Below are positions 1 to 8,672 of a stretch of DNA of 64,000 nucleotides, in pieces. Position numbers and translations under genes: made by a program. The notes under the pieces were generated by a model. It saw only the letters and a list, made by a program, of their open reading frames with translations, searched no databases and had not been told where the DNA came from. How positions within the stretch are numbered: position 1 is the stretch's first letter; each line of letters begins with the position of its first letter. Source of the DNA: Lachnospiraceae bacterium (GTDB lineage: Bacteria > Bacillota > Clostridia > Lachnospirales > Lachnospiraceae); the NCBI GenBank assembly GCA_029005135.1, contig JAQXFO010000027.1, positions 1 to 64,000 of the forward strand, given 5' to 3'.

Positions 1-1
1 A

Positions 2-169
2 AACGAGCAGGCGGAAAACATGTTTCTTGAGCTGGTAAAGCAAATGGCAGCTCGAGAGAACGTCACAGAATAACTCAAGGCCCAGAATCAAATGCTCTGG
101 GTGCATAGGATGAACAATATCCGGGATCGGGCTATGGAGGCGGTCAACAACGATCTGATCTACGCATAA
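2..169 (+). pseudogene. TnpV-like mobile-element protein, 3' part, interrupted by a stop
   Basis: Reading from base 2, the frame gives a C-terminal segment with FLELVKQMAARENVTE, a TAA at 71-73, then LKAQNQMLWVHRMNNIRDRA and a terminal LIYA at the stop 167-169. This matches the C-terminus of TnpV proteins known from clostridial mobile elements, where the corresponding position is usually Gln (TEQLKA). A CAA-to-TAA change would explain the internal stop. The 5' end lies outside the window. I infer the right end of a mobile or integrative element. The alternative is a functional protein ending at 73, which would lose its most conserved tail. Confidence 0.6.
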
Positions 170-176
170 GGTATCG

Positions 177-202
177 GCGGCGGGGGGGGCAATCCCCGCC
201 GC
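177..202 (+). terminator. GC-rich hairpin after the TnpV remnant
   Basis: GCGGCGGGG (177-185) pairs perfectly with CCCCGCCGC (194-202) across a short G-rich loop. It lies 8 bases after the final stop of the TnpV frame. Only a short T-containing tract follows, so it is a weaker intrinsic terminator candidate than others in the window. Confidence 0.45.
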
Positions 203-324
203 TATTTCCTGTATGCTTAAAGAAATGTCTTGCAAGTTTCAAACCTACAAGGTAGTCGGTTGCACCCTTGTTTTTTCTATCATAAAAGTTCGGAACTGTC
301 CATGTGTCTTTCCTGCCATAAGTC

Positions 325-353
325 TTAAAAAGATTTTAAACTTGTGGTATAAT
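325..353 (+). promoter_or_regulatory. extended -10 promoter for the accessory operon
   Basis: TGGTATAAT at 345-353 is a perfect extended -10 (TGnTATAAT). A weak -35, TTAAAA, lies 17 bases upstream at 325-330. The promoter sits about 50 bases before the XRE-family gene and would drive the four-gene operon up to 4137. Confidence 0.7.
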
Positions 354-401
354 GAATTATCTCATAAGTGCAATTAGGTTTCATTGAAAGCGAGGCGCGT
401 T

Positions 402-614
402 ATGGTAAAGAACGATTTTGATATAGACGTTAAGGTCAAATGCTTGGAAGGGCGTGTCACCCAGGCGCAGCTTGCAGAGATGGTAGGAACTTCCGCTCCA
501 TACATCAGCAGGCTCATAAATAAAAAGGACGGCATCGTGAACAAGGTGTTTGTAGAGATGCTTGAAAAGTTGGGTTACGATATCCAGATCACTTATGTTA
601 AGAAAGAGAAATAG
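402..614 (+). CDS. small XRE-family helix-turn-helix regulator
   Basis: This 70-residue protein is almost entirely one helix-turn-helix: VTQAQLAEMVGTSAPYISRL followed by a recognition-helix end and a short helical tail (VFVEMLEKLGYDIQITYV). The ATG at 402 is preferred over an in-frame TTG at 384 because GAGG lies at a suitable distance upstream. It is first in an operon with the SAP-domain, zinc-ribbon and DUF4236 genes, so it probably autoregulates that operon (inference). Stand-alone XRE proteins of this size are typical of mobile elements and prophages. Confidence 0.75.
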   Translation: MVKNDFDIDVKVKCLEGRVTQAQLAEMVGTSAPYISRLINKKDGIVNKVFVEMLEKLGYDIQITYVKKEK

Positions 615-624
615 GAGAAAAGGC

Positions 625-1824
625 ATGGGACTGTTTGATATATTCAAAACGAAGAAGACTATCGGCGTGTCTAATGGCACATCACATGCAGTTTCGAATT
701 CGAAAGATTCTTTTGCAGATTCGAGTTCAATATCTCCGGATGAGCGCCCTTATTATCAGCCGGATGATTATTATACCTTCTACTCATACCCAGGGACAGA
801 AATGGCAACTCGGGTGATAACATTTGAAGAACGGAAAAAAACATCTTTTCCTTCAGCACGAGGTTTGTATGTAGCTGAAATAATGCTTCTTGAGTATTGT
901 TCTCAGGGAAAATATCCAAAACCTAAAGGTGGTTATCCGGGATTATGGTGGTTTAAATATGGAATCCGCGATGTGGGTCATGCGTTAGAATCGCTTCAGG
1001 ACAGAGGATTTCTCCAATGGGCGTCAAAAGCAAAGAATCTGGGCACATTAAAAGTTGATGAATTAAAACAACTTCTTGTTAACGAGGGACTTTCCACAGC
1101 GGGAAAGAAGGCTGATCTGGTAAGCAGAATTGCAATGGAGATTCCAGATGAGAGGCTTGTTATTCCTGGTTATGAACCAAAATACGAATTAACAGATATA
1201 GGTAAAGCCGAGCTGGAGGATAACGGTTACGTTCCCTATATGCACAGACACAATCATCTTACTACCGAGGTTAATAGGTTCGGGGAAACATTTACTGTAT
1301 GGGATATCAACAAACTGTTCCCGGACGGAAATGCGACAAACTGGCGTAGAGTAGTAGGAGATATTGAAAAAAATCGTTTTGGCGTAGACATGGCAAATGC
1401 TGCGCCCGTGGAAAAAGCAAAAAATGGTTCGGGGAAAGAAAACTATATTGCCCAAAGGGATGAGGTTCGAAATTATCTTGAGTCCATGAAATCCGAAATT
1501 GCGAGAGGAATCAAGACGGGTGGAGACGGATTTGAGGAAGAATCCCAGGGATTGGATCTTAAGTCCACAGGGAGAGATAAAGAGGCCCTTGTAGAATTCT
1601 ACATAGCTATAGGTAAACGATTTGATGCTCCTGCATTATACAGAGAAGCGGCGAAACTGCTGCGTAAGTACGGGATGTATGAAGAGGAATTATCTGTTAT
1701 TAACGCAGGGCTGCTGAACATCCCCAAAAACAACAGTCATAGAGATGAACTGTTTGAAAGGAAGAAAAAAGTTCGGGAACTTATAAAGAAAGAAAAAGAG
1801 GCATACCAGGAGGTAGAGATATGA
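625..1824 (+). CDS. SAP-domain protein of unknown function
   Basis: A 399-residue soluble protein. The start at 625 follows AGGAGAAAAGG directly after the XRE stop; a longer frame from 562 overlaps the XRE gene and lacks a ribosome site. Residues about 139-170 (LGTLKVDELKQLLVNEGLST and onward) match a SAP helix-extended-loop-helix fold, known in other proteins for DNA binding. A winged-helix-like stretch precedes it, and residues about 320-375 look like a TPR-type helical repeat. The N-terminal 60 residues are polar and low-complexity. It overlaps the next gene by 4 bases (ATGA), indicating translational coupling. The role is unknown; nucleic-acid binding is inferred from SAP only. Confidence 0.7.
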   Translation: MGLFDIFKTKKTIGVSNGTSHAVSNSKDSFADSSSISPDERPYYQPDDYYTFYSYPGTEMATRVITFEERKKTSFPSARGLYVAEIMLLEYCSQGKYPKPKGGYPGLWWFKYGIRDVGHALESLQDRGFLQWASKAKNLGTLKVDELKQLLVNEGLSTAGKKADLVSRIAMEIPDERLVIPGYEPKYELTDIGKAELEDNGYVPYMHRHNHLTTEVNRFGETFTVWDINKLFPDGNATNWRRVVGDIEKNRFGVDMANAAPVEKAKNGSGKENYIAQRDEVRNYLESMKSEIARGIKTGGDGFEEESQGLDLKSTGRDKEALVEFYIAIGKRFDAPALYREAAKLLRKYGMYEEELSVINAGLLNIPKNNSHRDELFERKKKVRELIKKEKEAYQEVEI

Positions 1825-2762
1825 AAATTGTCAGTATGGTTTGTCCAAATTGCGGCGCATCCTTACAGGTAGATGCAGATCAGAAAAAACTGACGTGCAG
1901 CTACTGTGGAAACGGCTTGTATGTTGATGATGAAGTTAAACATGTTCAATATGATAATGCAGAAGAAACGGGCTATCAGTTTGAAAAGGGGCGTCAGCGT
2001 GCCCAAGCCGAGGCAACCAGGGTACAACAGCAGACATTCAACATGAATTTCGGGAAGCCTCCGAAAAAAAGAAAGACATGGCTATGGGTGCTGGGATGGA
2101 TATTCATTTTTCCGGTTCCGCTTACCATTTTAATGCTGAGAAATCAGAAACTCAGTAAGCCTGTGAAGATTGGCATAATTGTAGCAGCTTGGATAGTTTA
2201 TCTGATTATAGGTCTTGTCGGTGGAGGATCCGGAGACAACAAGGATTCTTCCAATGCGAATACTGAGACTACAACTATCGAGCAGCCTGCATATAACTCT
2301 GCTGCGAATGACAGCACTGCTGGTAGCTCTGAGAGTGCGATAGATAGTTTTATTGCTGAAATTAATAAATCAGAGGATATCAGTTTGGAGTATGTAGAGA
2401 ACTTCATTCCTTCTGATAAAGAGGGCGGTCATTACCGTACCGAGTTCAGACTTAATGCGTGGAAGGATTCCACAGGAAAATCTTATAAATATGGAGATTC
2501 AACTGTTGATATCATTCTTTCCAGCAGTGGAGAAATCCAAAGAATCTATATGGACGGTGCAACCCTTGAACAGTGCGAAAACATGATCAGGTACGCTTCT
2601 TCATTACTGGACTCTACAGCTACTGAAGCTGACATACAGGAGGCAGTTGATTATATAGACGAGCATAAAGAGGCTAACGGTTATTACTATGGAAAGTTGG
2701 GATTGCTTGTACTTGGGCATGGAGATAGCAGCTATGAGTTTATGCTGAAGTATGGTTTATAA
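1821..2762 (+). CDS. zinc-ribbon membrane protein of unknown function
   Basis: A 313-residue protein. It opens with a rubredoxin-like zinc ribbon with cysteines at residues 8, 11, 26 and 29 (CPNC and CSYC). A Gln/Arg-rich linker follows, then two hydrophobic segments (WVLGWIFIFPVPLTILML and VKIGIIVAAWIVYLIIGLVG). A Ser/Asn/Thr-rich spacer leads to an about 150-residue C-terminal domain, probably extracytoplasmic. Cytoplasmic zinc ribbon plus two membrane spans plus an outer domain suggests a membrane-anchored sensor or structural protein, but no family is recognised. It is coupled by a 4-base overlap to the SAP-domain gene. Confidence 0.65.
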   Translation: MKIVSMVCPNCGASLQVDADQKKLTCSYCGNGLYVDDEVKHVQYDNAEETGYQFEKGRQRAQAEATRVQQQTFNMNFGKPPKKRKTWLWVLGWIFIFPVPLTILMLRNQKLSKPVKIGIIVAAWIVYLIIGLVGGGSGDNKDSSNANTETTTIEQPAYNSAANDSTAGSSESAIDSFIAEINKSEDISLEYVENFIPSDKEGGHYRTEFRLNAWKDSTGKSYKYGDSTVDIILSSSGEIQRIYMDGATLEQCENMIRYASSLLDSTATEADIQEAVDYIDEHKEANGYYYGKLGLLVLGHGDSSYEFMLKYGL

Positions 2763-2796
2763 AATCATATAGGACATTACACGAGGTGATACGCTT

Positions 2797-4137
2797 ATGG
2801 GAATGAGATTCAGAAAATCTGTAAAAATCTGCAAGGGTGTTAAAGTGAATTTTTCCAAGTCTGGAACAAGTCTGTCTCTTGGAGGAAGAGGACACTCTAT
2901 GAATTTTGGAGGGCGAGGAACAAGGGCTACTGTCGGAATCCCGGGAACGGGTTTGTCCTATAGCACCAAAGTCGGCGGCTCCCACAAATCACACTCATCA
3001 TCGAACAGAAGCTCGGCGTCTCATTCCGGATCAAGAAGCAATGCTGTGGCAGTTCCGAATTCAGTTCAGCTGAAGATGAGCCCGGATGGGAGAGTTGAGA
3101 TACTGGATGGCAGAGGTAATGTCATTACAGATCAGTCAGTGGTAAGGAAAATAAAGACCACAGATACTTATAAAAATATGGTCAGAAATCTTGAAGGTCA
3201 GCGTCAGAATATGCTTGAGCAGGCCTACAATGAAGCCAAGAAAGAAAATGATAGGTTTATTGAAATCTACAAGCTTTCTCCTCAGGTAGACAGCCAGGAG
3301 CAGTATCTTCAGATACTGAACAGCCTTAGACCTCCGGTATACCAAAGGAGACAGTATGAAGCACCATGTCCTACTGAAGCAACAGTGCGTGAACAGTTGA
3401 TGCAAGAAGCCAAAGCTACAGTACAGGGTAGTATCTTTAAGATCGGAAAATTGCGCAAGGAATATGTAGATTCAAATATACAGAGTCGGCTGAATGCTGC
3501 TATCTCCGCCTGGTCTCAGGACAAACATGCTTTTGAAGAACAGGAGACTGAAAACGAAGCATCAGAGAATGAACGCTATGCTGCTGAGTTTAACGCAAAC
3601 AGGACATATATGAGCAATCTTATTAATGGTGGTGATGATGAGGTAAGTGAAGCGGTCGAATCATGGATTTCATCCTGTGAGCTCCCGGTTGAAATTAATG
3701 TAGACTATGATTGGGATCGAAATGACCACATTATGTATCTTGATGTGGATTTGCCTGAGATTGAGGATGTTCCCGAAAACGAGGTAGTTCGTCTTGCGAG
3801 TGGAAACCTTAAAGAGAAAAAGAAAACGCAGGCCACATTAAAGCAGGAATATGTAAATCTTGTACTTGGACTTGCAATCTTTATCTCTGCAAATATTTTT
3901 AATGCGAGTCCTGCAATTCATAGTATTGTGATGTCTGGTTATACACAGAGGAGAAACAAAGCTGGAGATGTAAATGACGAATATGTTTACTCTATCAAGT
4001 TTTTAAGAGAGATATTTGAAAACAGCGTATTGGCTAACGTGAATCCCATGGACTTCTGCATGAGATTTGAAAACAGAAGCAATATTACAAGCACTATGCT
4101 TATGAAAAAAATACAGCCCTATGAGATAGGGGAATAA
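2797..4137 (+). CDS. DUF4236-domain protein
   Basis: A 446-residue protein. The first about 55 residues carry the DUF4236 signature: MRFRKSVKI near the start, then KVNFSKSGTSLSLGGRG and GIPGTGLSYSTKV. A Ser/His-rich linker follows, then a long mostly helical region with charged repeats (about residues 110-260) and a C-terminal domain rich in acidic and hydrophobic residues, including VLGLAIFISANIFNASPAIH. DUF4236 has no settled biochemical role known to me. It is the last gene of the XRE-SAP-zinc-ribbon operon, 34 bases after the previous stop. Base use is AT-richer than the ychF side, consistent with acquisition. Confidence 0.75.
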   Translation: MGMRFRKSVKICKGVKVNFSKSGTSLSLGGRGHSMNFGGRGTRATVGIPGTGLSYSTKVGGSHKSHSSSNRSSASHSGSRSNAVAVPNSVQLKMSPDGRVEILDGRGNVITDQSVVRKIKTTDTYKNMVRNLEGQRQNMLEQAYNEAKKENDRFIEIYKLSPQVDSQEQYLQILNSLRPPVYQRRQYEAPCPTEATVREQLMQEAKATVQGSIFKIGKLRKEYVDSNIQSRLNAAISAWSQDKHAFEEQETENEASENERYAAEFNANRTYMSNLINGGDDEVSEAVESWISSCELPVEINVDYDWDRNDHIMYLDVDLPEIEDVPENEVVRLASGNLKEKKKTQATLKQEYVNLVLGLAIFISANIFNASPAIHSIVMSGYTQRRNKAGDVNDEYVYSIKFLREIFENSVLANVNPMDFCMRFENRSNITSTMLMKKIQPYEIGE

Positions 4138-4254
4138 AAAAGGAAGAGGACAATCTTAACGGCCTTTTTTCACGCCACTGTCTCAAGACTTTTTGAAATT
4201 GGCCATTGTTCTGGTAAAATAACAGCGCTATTATCCATTGCAACTCCCCGCCTT

Positions 4255-4285
4255 TGTTATCAACGCTGATAACAAAATGATAACA
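4255..4285. repeat. triplicated TGATAACA octamer (inverted plus direct)
   Basis: TGTTATCA (4255-4262), a 4-base spacer and TGATAACA (4267-4274) form a perfect inverted repeat. A third copy, TGATAACA, lies directly at 4278-4285. It sits in the gene-free stretch 4138-4563 between the accessory operon and ychF, where sequence character changes. It could be an operator or a recombinase-binding site at an element boundary; neither can be proven here. The rest of this stretch holds a weak AAAAAGG/CCTTTTTT hairpin just after 4137 and the ychF promoter. Confidence 0.5.
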
Positions 4286-4443
4286 GAAGGGGTGATAGGC
4301 TGGATAATATGAATCTATCAAATAATCAAAGGGACTATGAACAGGATGAACAATGTTTCCTAAACGGAATCAGTTAAGTCTTGTCGAGTGGGAATAATCG
4401 AGAAAGTTCAATCTACAAAACAGGATTCCATCTTTATGGCTCT

Positions 4444-4471
4444 TTGAATCAACCCGGTTTTCTGTTATAAT
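4444..4471 (+). promoter_or_regulatory. promoter upstream of ychF
   Basis: TTGAAT (4444-4449), a 16-base spacer and TATAAT (4466-4471), with TG at 4463-4464 giving an extended -10. It lies about 90 bases before the chosen ychF start. Confidence 0.65.
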
Positions 4472-4563
4472 ACAATACCATGCGATAATGTGGCTGAAAC
4501 TGGTGGAAAACGCTGTATCGCAAAGCCATGATAAAAACAGCTTTTAAGGAGATGCTGAGATAT

Positions 4564-5670
4564 ATGAAATTAGGTATCGTTGGTCTGCCGAATGTCGGCA
4601 AGAGTACACTTTTTAATTCTTTAACAAAGGCCGGGGCTCAGGCGGCCAACTTTCCGTTCTGCACCATCGACCCCAATATCGGTGTGGTGGCTGTCCCGGA
4701 TGAGCGATTGAAACTGCTGGGTGATTTCAGCCATTCGAAGAAAGTGACGCCGGCGACGGTGGACTTTGTCGATATCGCCGGACTGGTGAAGGGTGCCTCC
4801 AAGGGCGAGGGTCTGGGCAATCAGTTCCTGGCCAACATCCGTGAGTGCGACGCCATCGTCCATGTTGTTCGCTGTTTTGAGGATCCGAACGTGATCCATG
4901 TGGAAGGCTCCGTTGATCCGGGCCGTGATATTGACACCATCAATCTGGAACTGATCTTTGCCGATATCGAAGTGCTGGAAAGACGCATCGCCAAGACCTC
5001 CCGCTCCGCTAAATCGGGTGCTGACAAGGCGGCTGCCGGCCAGCTGAAGATTCTCGAAGAGATCAAAACCGGTCTGGAAGAGGGCCGCATGGCGATCACG
5101 ATGCCGCCCTATGACGACGAAGAAAAGGAAGCCTTCCGTCAGAGTCTTGACCTTCTGACCGATAAGCCGGTTATCTTCGCGGCCAATGTCGCCGATGAGG
5201 ATCTGGCCGATGACGGTGAGTCGAACCCCTATGTGGCAGCGGTCCGCAAGATCGCGGCGGATCAGGGCAGTGAGGTATTCGTGATTTCAGCCCAGATCGA
5301 GCAGGAGATCGCCGAACTGTCCGATGATGAAAAGCAGGAATTTCTTGAGGATCTGGGCATCGAGAAGACGGGACTGGAAAAACTGATCGCTGCCAGCTAT
5401 AAGCTTCTCGGCCTGCAGTCCTATCTGACGACGGGAGAGGATGAGACCCGGGCCTGGACGATTCCGATCGGCTGCAAGGCCCCTCAGGCTGCCGGCAAGA
5501 TCCACTCGGATTTCGAGCGCGGCTTTATCAAGGCCGAGGTCATCAACTATCAGGAACTTCTGGCAAGCGGTTCTTATGCGGCTGCCCGTGACAAGGGCCT
5601 TATCCGCATTGAAGGCAAGGAATATGTCGTGCGTGACGGCTACGTCATTCTGTTCCGTTTCAATGTCTGA
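4564..5670 (+). CDS. ychF: redox-regulated ATPase YchF (Obg family)
   Basis: A 368-residue P-loop NTPase matching full-length YchF. The N-terminus [17 protein letters not shown] is the Walker A region, [20 protein letters not shown] is the switch/G3 segment, and the C-terminal TGS-like domain ends in a typical FRFNV. YchF proteins bind ribosomes and prefer ATP over GTP (family knowledge). The start at 4564 is chosen because AAGGAG lies about 10 bases upstream and the protein then begins exactly at the conserved MKLGIVG; an upstream in-frame ATG at 4528 adds 12 nonconserved residues. It is followed at 26 bases by lgt. Confidence 0.95.
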   Translation: MKLGIVGLPNVGKSTLFNSLTKAGAQAANFPFCTIDPNIGVVAVPDERLKLLGDFSHSKKVTPATVDFVDIAGLVKGASKGEGLGNQFLANIRECDAIVHVVRCFEDPNVIHVEGSVDPGRDIDTINLELIFADIEVLERRIAKTSRSAKSGADKAAAGQLKILEEIKTGLEEGRMAITMPPYDDEEKEAFRQSLDLLTDKPVIFAANVADEDLADDGESNPYVAAVRKIAADQGSEVFVISAQIEQEIAELSDDEKQEFLEDLGIEKTGLEKLIAASYKLLGLQSYLTTGEDETRAWTIPIGCKAPQAAGKIHSDFERGFIKAEVINYQELLASGSYAAARDKGLIRIEGKEYVVRDGYVILFRFNV

Positions 5671-5696
5671 TCGCTGTTGTGTAATAAGAGGCCGGT

Positions 5697-6554
5697 ATGG
5701 ATTATCAGATTTATTTCCCTCATCTGGGAATATACTTTGAACATGTGATCAAGAGCTTCAGCATCGGCGGTTTTTCTATCGCTGTTTACGGCGTGACGAT
5801 GGCCATGGCCCTTCTTTGCGGCCTCCTGGTGACGAATCTCAGAGCGAAGGAGACGAAGCAGAACAGTGATCATTATTTTGATCTTTTTATCTGCTTTATC
5901 CTTTTCGGCTTCCTGGGGGCCCGGCTGTATTATGTGGCCTGCACCTGGTCCTATTATCGGGAACATCTGAATCAGATCCTCAATTTCCGGGGCGGCGGCA
6001 TCGCCATCTACGGCGGCCTGATTGCCGGCATTATCGTGGTCCTATTCTTCAGCCGAAGGAAAAAGATGCCGGTACCGGTCATTCTGGATACCGTCGTCAT
6101 GGGCGTCTGCGCCGGCCAGATCATCGGCCGGTGGGGCAACTTCTTTAACAGGGAAGCCTTCGGCGGCTACACAGACGGCCTGCTGGCCATGCAGCTGCCG
6201 GTGTCGGCTGTCAGAAGCAGCGAGATCACACAGACGATGCTCGATCATATCGTGACGATTAACGGTGTCGACTTTATCCAGGTTCATCCGACCTTTTTGT
6301 ATGAAGGTCTCTGGAATCTGGTGCTTTTGCTCCTTCTGTTTCTTTTCAGAAACAAAACCGCTTTTCACGGTGAAATATTCTGCCGGTATCTGATCGGCTA
6401 CGGCCTCGGCCGCTTCTGGATCGAATCCCTCCGGACCGATCAGCTGTGGATCCCGGGCACGCAGATTCCTATTTCCATGGCGGTTTCAGCGGCTGCTGTG
6501 ACCGGTGCGCTTATCGCCGTGATCATCGGCCGGCGCAAAGCCGCGAAAACATAA
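5697..6554 (+). CDS. lgt: prolipoprotein diacylglyceryl transferase
   Basis: A 285-residue polytopic membrane protein that transfers diacylglycerol from phosphatidylglycerol to the lipobox cysteine of prolipoproteins. The family signature is visible in GQIIGRWGNFFNREAFGG, with upstream FRGGGIAIYGGLIAG and downstream VHPTFLYEGLWNL and YGLGRFWIESLRTDQL. About seven hydrophobic segments are present, as expected. It lies 26 bases after ychF and is closed by a strong terminator, so ychF-lgt probably form one transcript. Confidence 0.95.
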   Translation: MDYQIYFPHLGIYFEHVIKSFSIGGFSIAVYGVTMAMALLCGLLVTNLRAKETKQNSDHYFDLFICFILFGFLGARLYYVACTWSYYREHLNQILNFRGGGIAIYGGLIAGIIVVLFFSRRKKMPVPVILDTVVMGVCAGQIIGRWGNFFNREAFGGYTDGLLAMQLPVSAVRSSEITQTMLDHIVTINGVDFIQVHPTFLYEGLWNLVLLLLLFLFRNKTAFHGEIFCRYLIGYGLGRFWIESLRTDQLWIPGTQIPISMAVSAAAVTGALIAVIIGRRKAAKT

Positions 6555-6577
6555 AGCCCTTATTTGACAAAGATCCG

Positions 6578-6613
6578 AAAAAGTCTTCGAAGTCAGCTTC
6601 GAAGACTTTTTTT
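6578..6613. terminator. intrinsic terminator after lgt
   Basis: AAAAAGTCTTCGAAG and CTTCGAAGACTTTTT are perfectly complementary around a TCAG loop, followed by a continuous T run. The flanking A and T tracts make it potentially bidirectional. It separates lgt from the dcw cluster. Confidence 0.9.
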
Positions 6614-6674
6614 GCGTCCTTTTTGCTGTTCTTTTATTGCTTTTTGGATCTTTATGGCGTAAACTTACCATAAG

Positions 6675-6708
6675 TGGCGGGAAATGGGTTAAAATGTCAC
6701 GAAATGGG
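6675..6708 (+). promoter_or_regulatory. MraZ-box repeats and leader of the dcw cluster
   Basis: Four TGG/TGT tetramers occur at exact 10-base intervals: TGGC 6675, TGGG 6685, TGTC 6695, TGGG 6705. This matches the known architecture of MraZ operators (TGGGN direct repeats with short spacers). A possible -10 (TAAAAT, 6690-6695) lies within the repeats, so bound MraZ would occlude the promoter. Autoregulation is inferred from E. coli knowledge. Confidence 0.75.
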
Positions 6709-6719
6709 AGATTAGGACG

Positions 6720-7154
6720 TTGTTTCTGCATACCTACGAACATGCGCTGGACGCTAAGGGGAGATTGATCATTCCGTCCAAGTATCGCGATGATATCGGC
6801 GCGCAGCCGGTGATCGTGACACGGGGCTGGGACGCCAATCTGGTCGTCTATACGCTTGCTTCGTGGGAAGAATACATACAGTCCTGGCTCTCACTGCCCA
6901 CCAGTGATCCGAAGATCAGAAAGTACAGACGTTTCGTTGCGACCAACGCCGAACAGTGTGAACTCGACAAGCAGGGGAGAATCCTCATTTCTCCGGAACT
7001 GAGGGAGCATGCCGGGCTCACGAAGGATGTGGTCATCAGCGGCAACCTGACGAACTTTGAATTGTGGAATCCCGAGCGTTGGAAGGAAGCCAGCGATTTC
7101 GGCGATGATGAGACCATCGCTGCCGAGATCGGTGAACTGAACGCCCGCATCTGA
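6720..7154 (+). CDS. mraZ: division/cell wall cluster transcriptional regulator MraZ
   Basis: A 144-residue protein with two SpoVT/AbrB-like halves, each carrying the DxxGR motif (HALDAKGRLIIPSKYR and CELDKQGRILISPELREHAG). It is the DNA-binding repressor of the dcw operon in well-studied bacteria. The start is a TTG at 6720, fixed by the conserved opening FLHTYEHALD and by GGGAGATTAGG just upstream; no ATG is available at this position. It is the first gene of the cluster, 47 bases before rsmH, and has its own operator-like repeats upstream. Confidence 0.95.
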   Translation: MFLHTYEHALDAKGRLIIPSKYRDDIGAQPVIVTRGWDANLVVYTLASWEEYIQSWLSLPTSDPKIRKYRRFVATNAEQCELDKQGRILISPELREHAGLTKDVVISGNLTNFELWNPERWKEASDFGDDETIAAEIGELNARI

Positions 7155-7201
7155 CGGGACGCCATTGACCGCTTCAGGGGAGAAGCGGGAGCGGAGAGAA
7201 C

Positions 7202-8134
7202 ATGGAATTCAAACACACGTCGGTGCTTCTTGACGAAACGATCGACAATCTGAATATTCGCCCGGACGGTATCTATGTCGACGGTACGCTGGGCGGAGGC
7301 GGCCATTCCGAGGCGATTCTGAAGCGCCTGACCACAGGCCGTCTTATCGGTATTGATCAGGACGAGGACGCCATCAGAGCGGCATCGGCCAGACTTTCGC
7401 CCTTTGGGGACAAGCTGACTGTGGTCCGGGGCAATTTTGAAGACATGCCGGCCATTCTTGACCGCCTGGGTATTGACAAGGTTGACGGCATCCTGCTGGA
7501 TCTGGGAGTCTCCTCCTATCAGCTCGATGAGGCTGACCGGGGCTTTTCTTATATGCACGATGCCCCTCTCGATATGCGGATGGACAGAAGGGGAGCTGTC
7601 ACAGCCGCCGATATCGTGAACAGCTATCGTCAGGAGGATCTGACACGCATCCTGCGCCTGTATGGGGAAGAAAAGTTTGCCGGCCGTATTGCCGCGCGCA
7701 TCGCAGCGGTGAGAGAAGAACGGCCGATCACAACCACCGGTGAGCTGACAGAGATTATACGCGAAGCGGTACCTCTGAAGGCACAGAAGACCGGCGGCCA
7801 TCCGGCCAAGAAGACCTTCCAGGCCATCCGCATCGAACTCAACCGTGAACTGGCGGTGCTGGAGGATTCGCTGGACAGCTTTGCCGACCGTCTGACACCG
7901 GGCGGGAGGATCGCGATCATCACCTTCCATTCTCTGGAGGATCGGATCGTGAAGGAGGCTTTCCGGCGATTTGAGAATCCCTGTACCTGTCCGCCGAGCT
8001 TTCCGGTATGTGTCTGCGGCAAAAAGCCGAAGGGACATGTCATTACCAGGAAGCCCATCGCGCCCTCGGATGAGGAATGCGAAGTCAACAGCCGCTCGCG
8101 GAGCGCCAAGCTGCGCGTCTTCGAGCATGAATGA
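7202..8134 (+). CDS. rsmH: 16S rRNA (cytosine(1402)-N(4))-methyltransferase
   Basis: A 310-residue SAM-dependent methyltransferase that modifies C1402 of 16S rRNA. Visible motifs are [15 protein letters not shown] at the start, [15 protein letters not shown] (SAM loop), [20 protein letters not shown] (catalytic region), [19 protein letters not shown] and [15 protein letters not shown]. Length and order are typical for the family. It lies between mraZ and ftsL as in most Bacillota. Confidence 0.97.
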   Translation: MEFKHTSVLLDETIDNLNIRPDGIYVDGTLGGGGHSEAILKRLTTGRLIGIDQDEDAIRAASARLSPFGDKLTVVRGNFEDMPAILDRLGIDKVDGILLDLGVSSYQLDEADRGFSYMHDAPLDMRMDRRGAVTAADIVNSYRQEDLTRILRLYGEEKFAGRIAARIAAVREERPITTTGELTEIIREAVPLKAQKTGGHPAKKTFQAIRIELNRELAVLEDSLDSFADRLTPGGRIAIITFHSLEDRIVKEAFRRFENPCTCPPSFPVCVCGKKPKGHVITRKPIAPSDEECEVNSRSRSAKLRVFEHE

Positions 8135-8151
8135 ATGATTAAAGGAACACT

Positions 8152-8667
8152 ATGGCATCAAGACGTACGGCAGTCATAAGAGAAAACAGAAGAGACCGCA
8201 TGAGATACCCGTCTTATACAGTGCTGCCGCTGGACGGCACCGCTGTCCGGCAGCCTGACTATGTGCTGCCGGAGGAGGAACCGGAGGTTCAGCGCCGACC
8301 AGCCGTCAGTGCCCGGACACGACGCAACCGAAGCCGCGCTCTGGCTATGAGCCGCGGTTATGTCCTTTTCCTGACGGTGATGTCGATACTGACGGTCTGT
8401 ATGTGTGTCTACTATCTGCGTCTCATGGAGACGGTGACATCTCAGCTGGAATCCAATGCCAGACTGGAGTCCCAGCTTCGGACGCTGACCAGTGAAAATG
8501 ACGCCCTCTACGAGACCATCACCAACAGTGTGGATATGGAACTCATCCGGGAGACGGCGATCAATGAGCTCGGTATGACCTATGCCGGCGAGGATCAGAT
8601 CATCAGGTATCATACCGACGACAGCGGCTATGTCAGACAGTACCGCGATGTCCCCGACGGAGATTAG
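8152..8667 (+). CDS. ftsL: FtsL/DivIC-like septum protein
   Basis: A 171-residue bitopic protein. It has a basic cytoplasmic N-terminus (about 67 residues, longer than usual), a single membrane span at about residues 68-90 (YVLFLTVMSILTVCMCVYYL), then a leucine-zipper-like coiled coil (about 91-125), and a short outer tail with the ETAINELGMTYAGEDQI motif typical of FtsL/DivIC. These proteins join FtsQ/DivIB at the septum and help activate septal peptidoglycan synthesis. Identity as FtsL rests mainly on position between rsmH and the transpeptidase. Confidence 0.8.
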   Translation: MASRRTAVIRENRRDRMRYPSYTVLPLDGTAVRQPDYVLPEEEPEVQRRPAVSARTRRNRSRALAMSRGYVLFLTVMSILTVCMCVYYLRLMETVTSQLESNARLESQLRTLTSENDALYETITNSVDMELIRETAINELGMTYAGEDQIIRYHTDDSGYVRQYRDVPDGD

Positions 8668-8672
8668 AAGTC

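Noticed and set aside
6848..8128. 426-residue frame on the minus strand
   Set aside because: It is antisense to mraZ and rsmH and has no recognisable domain.
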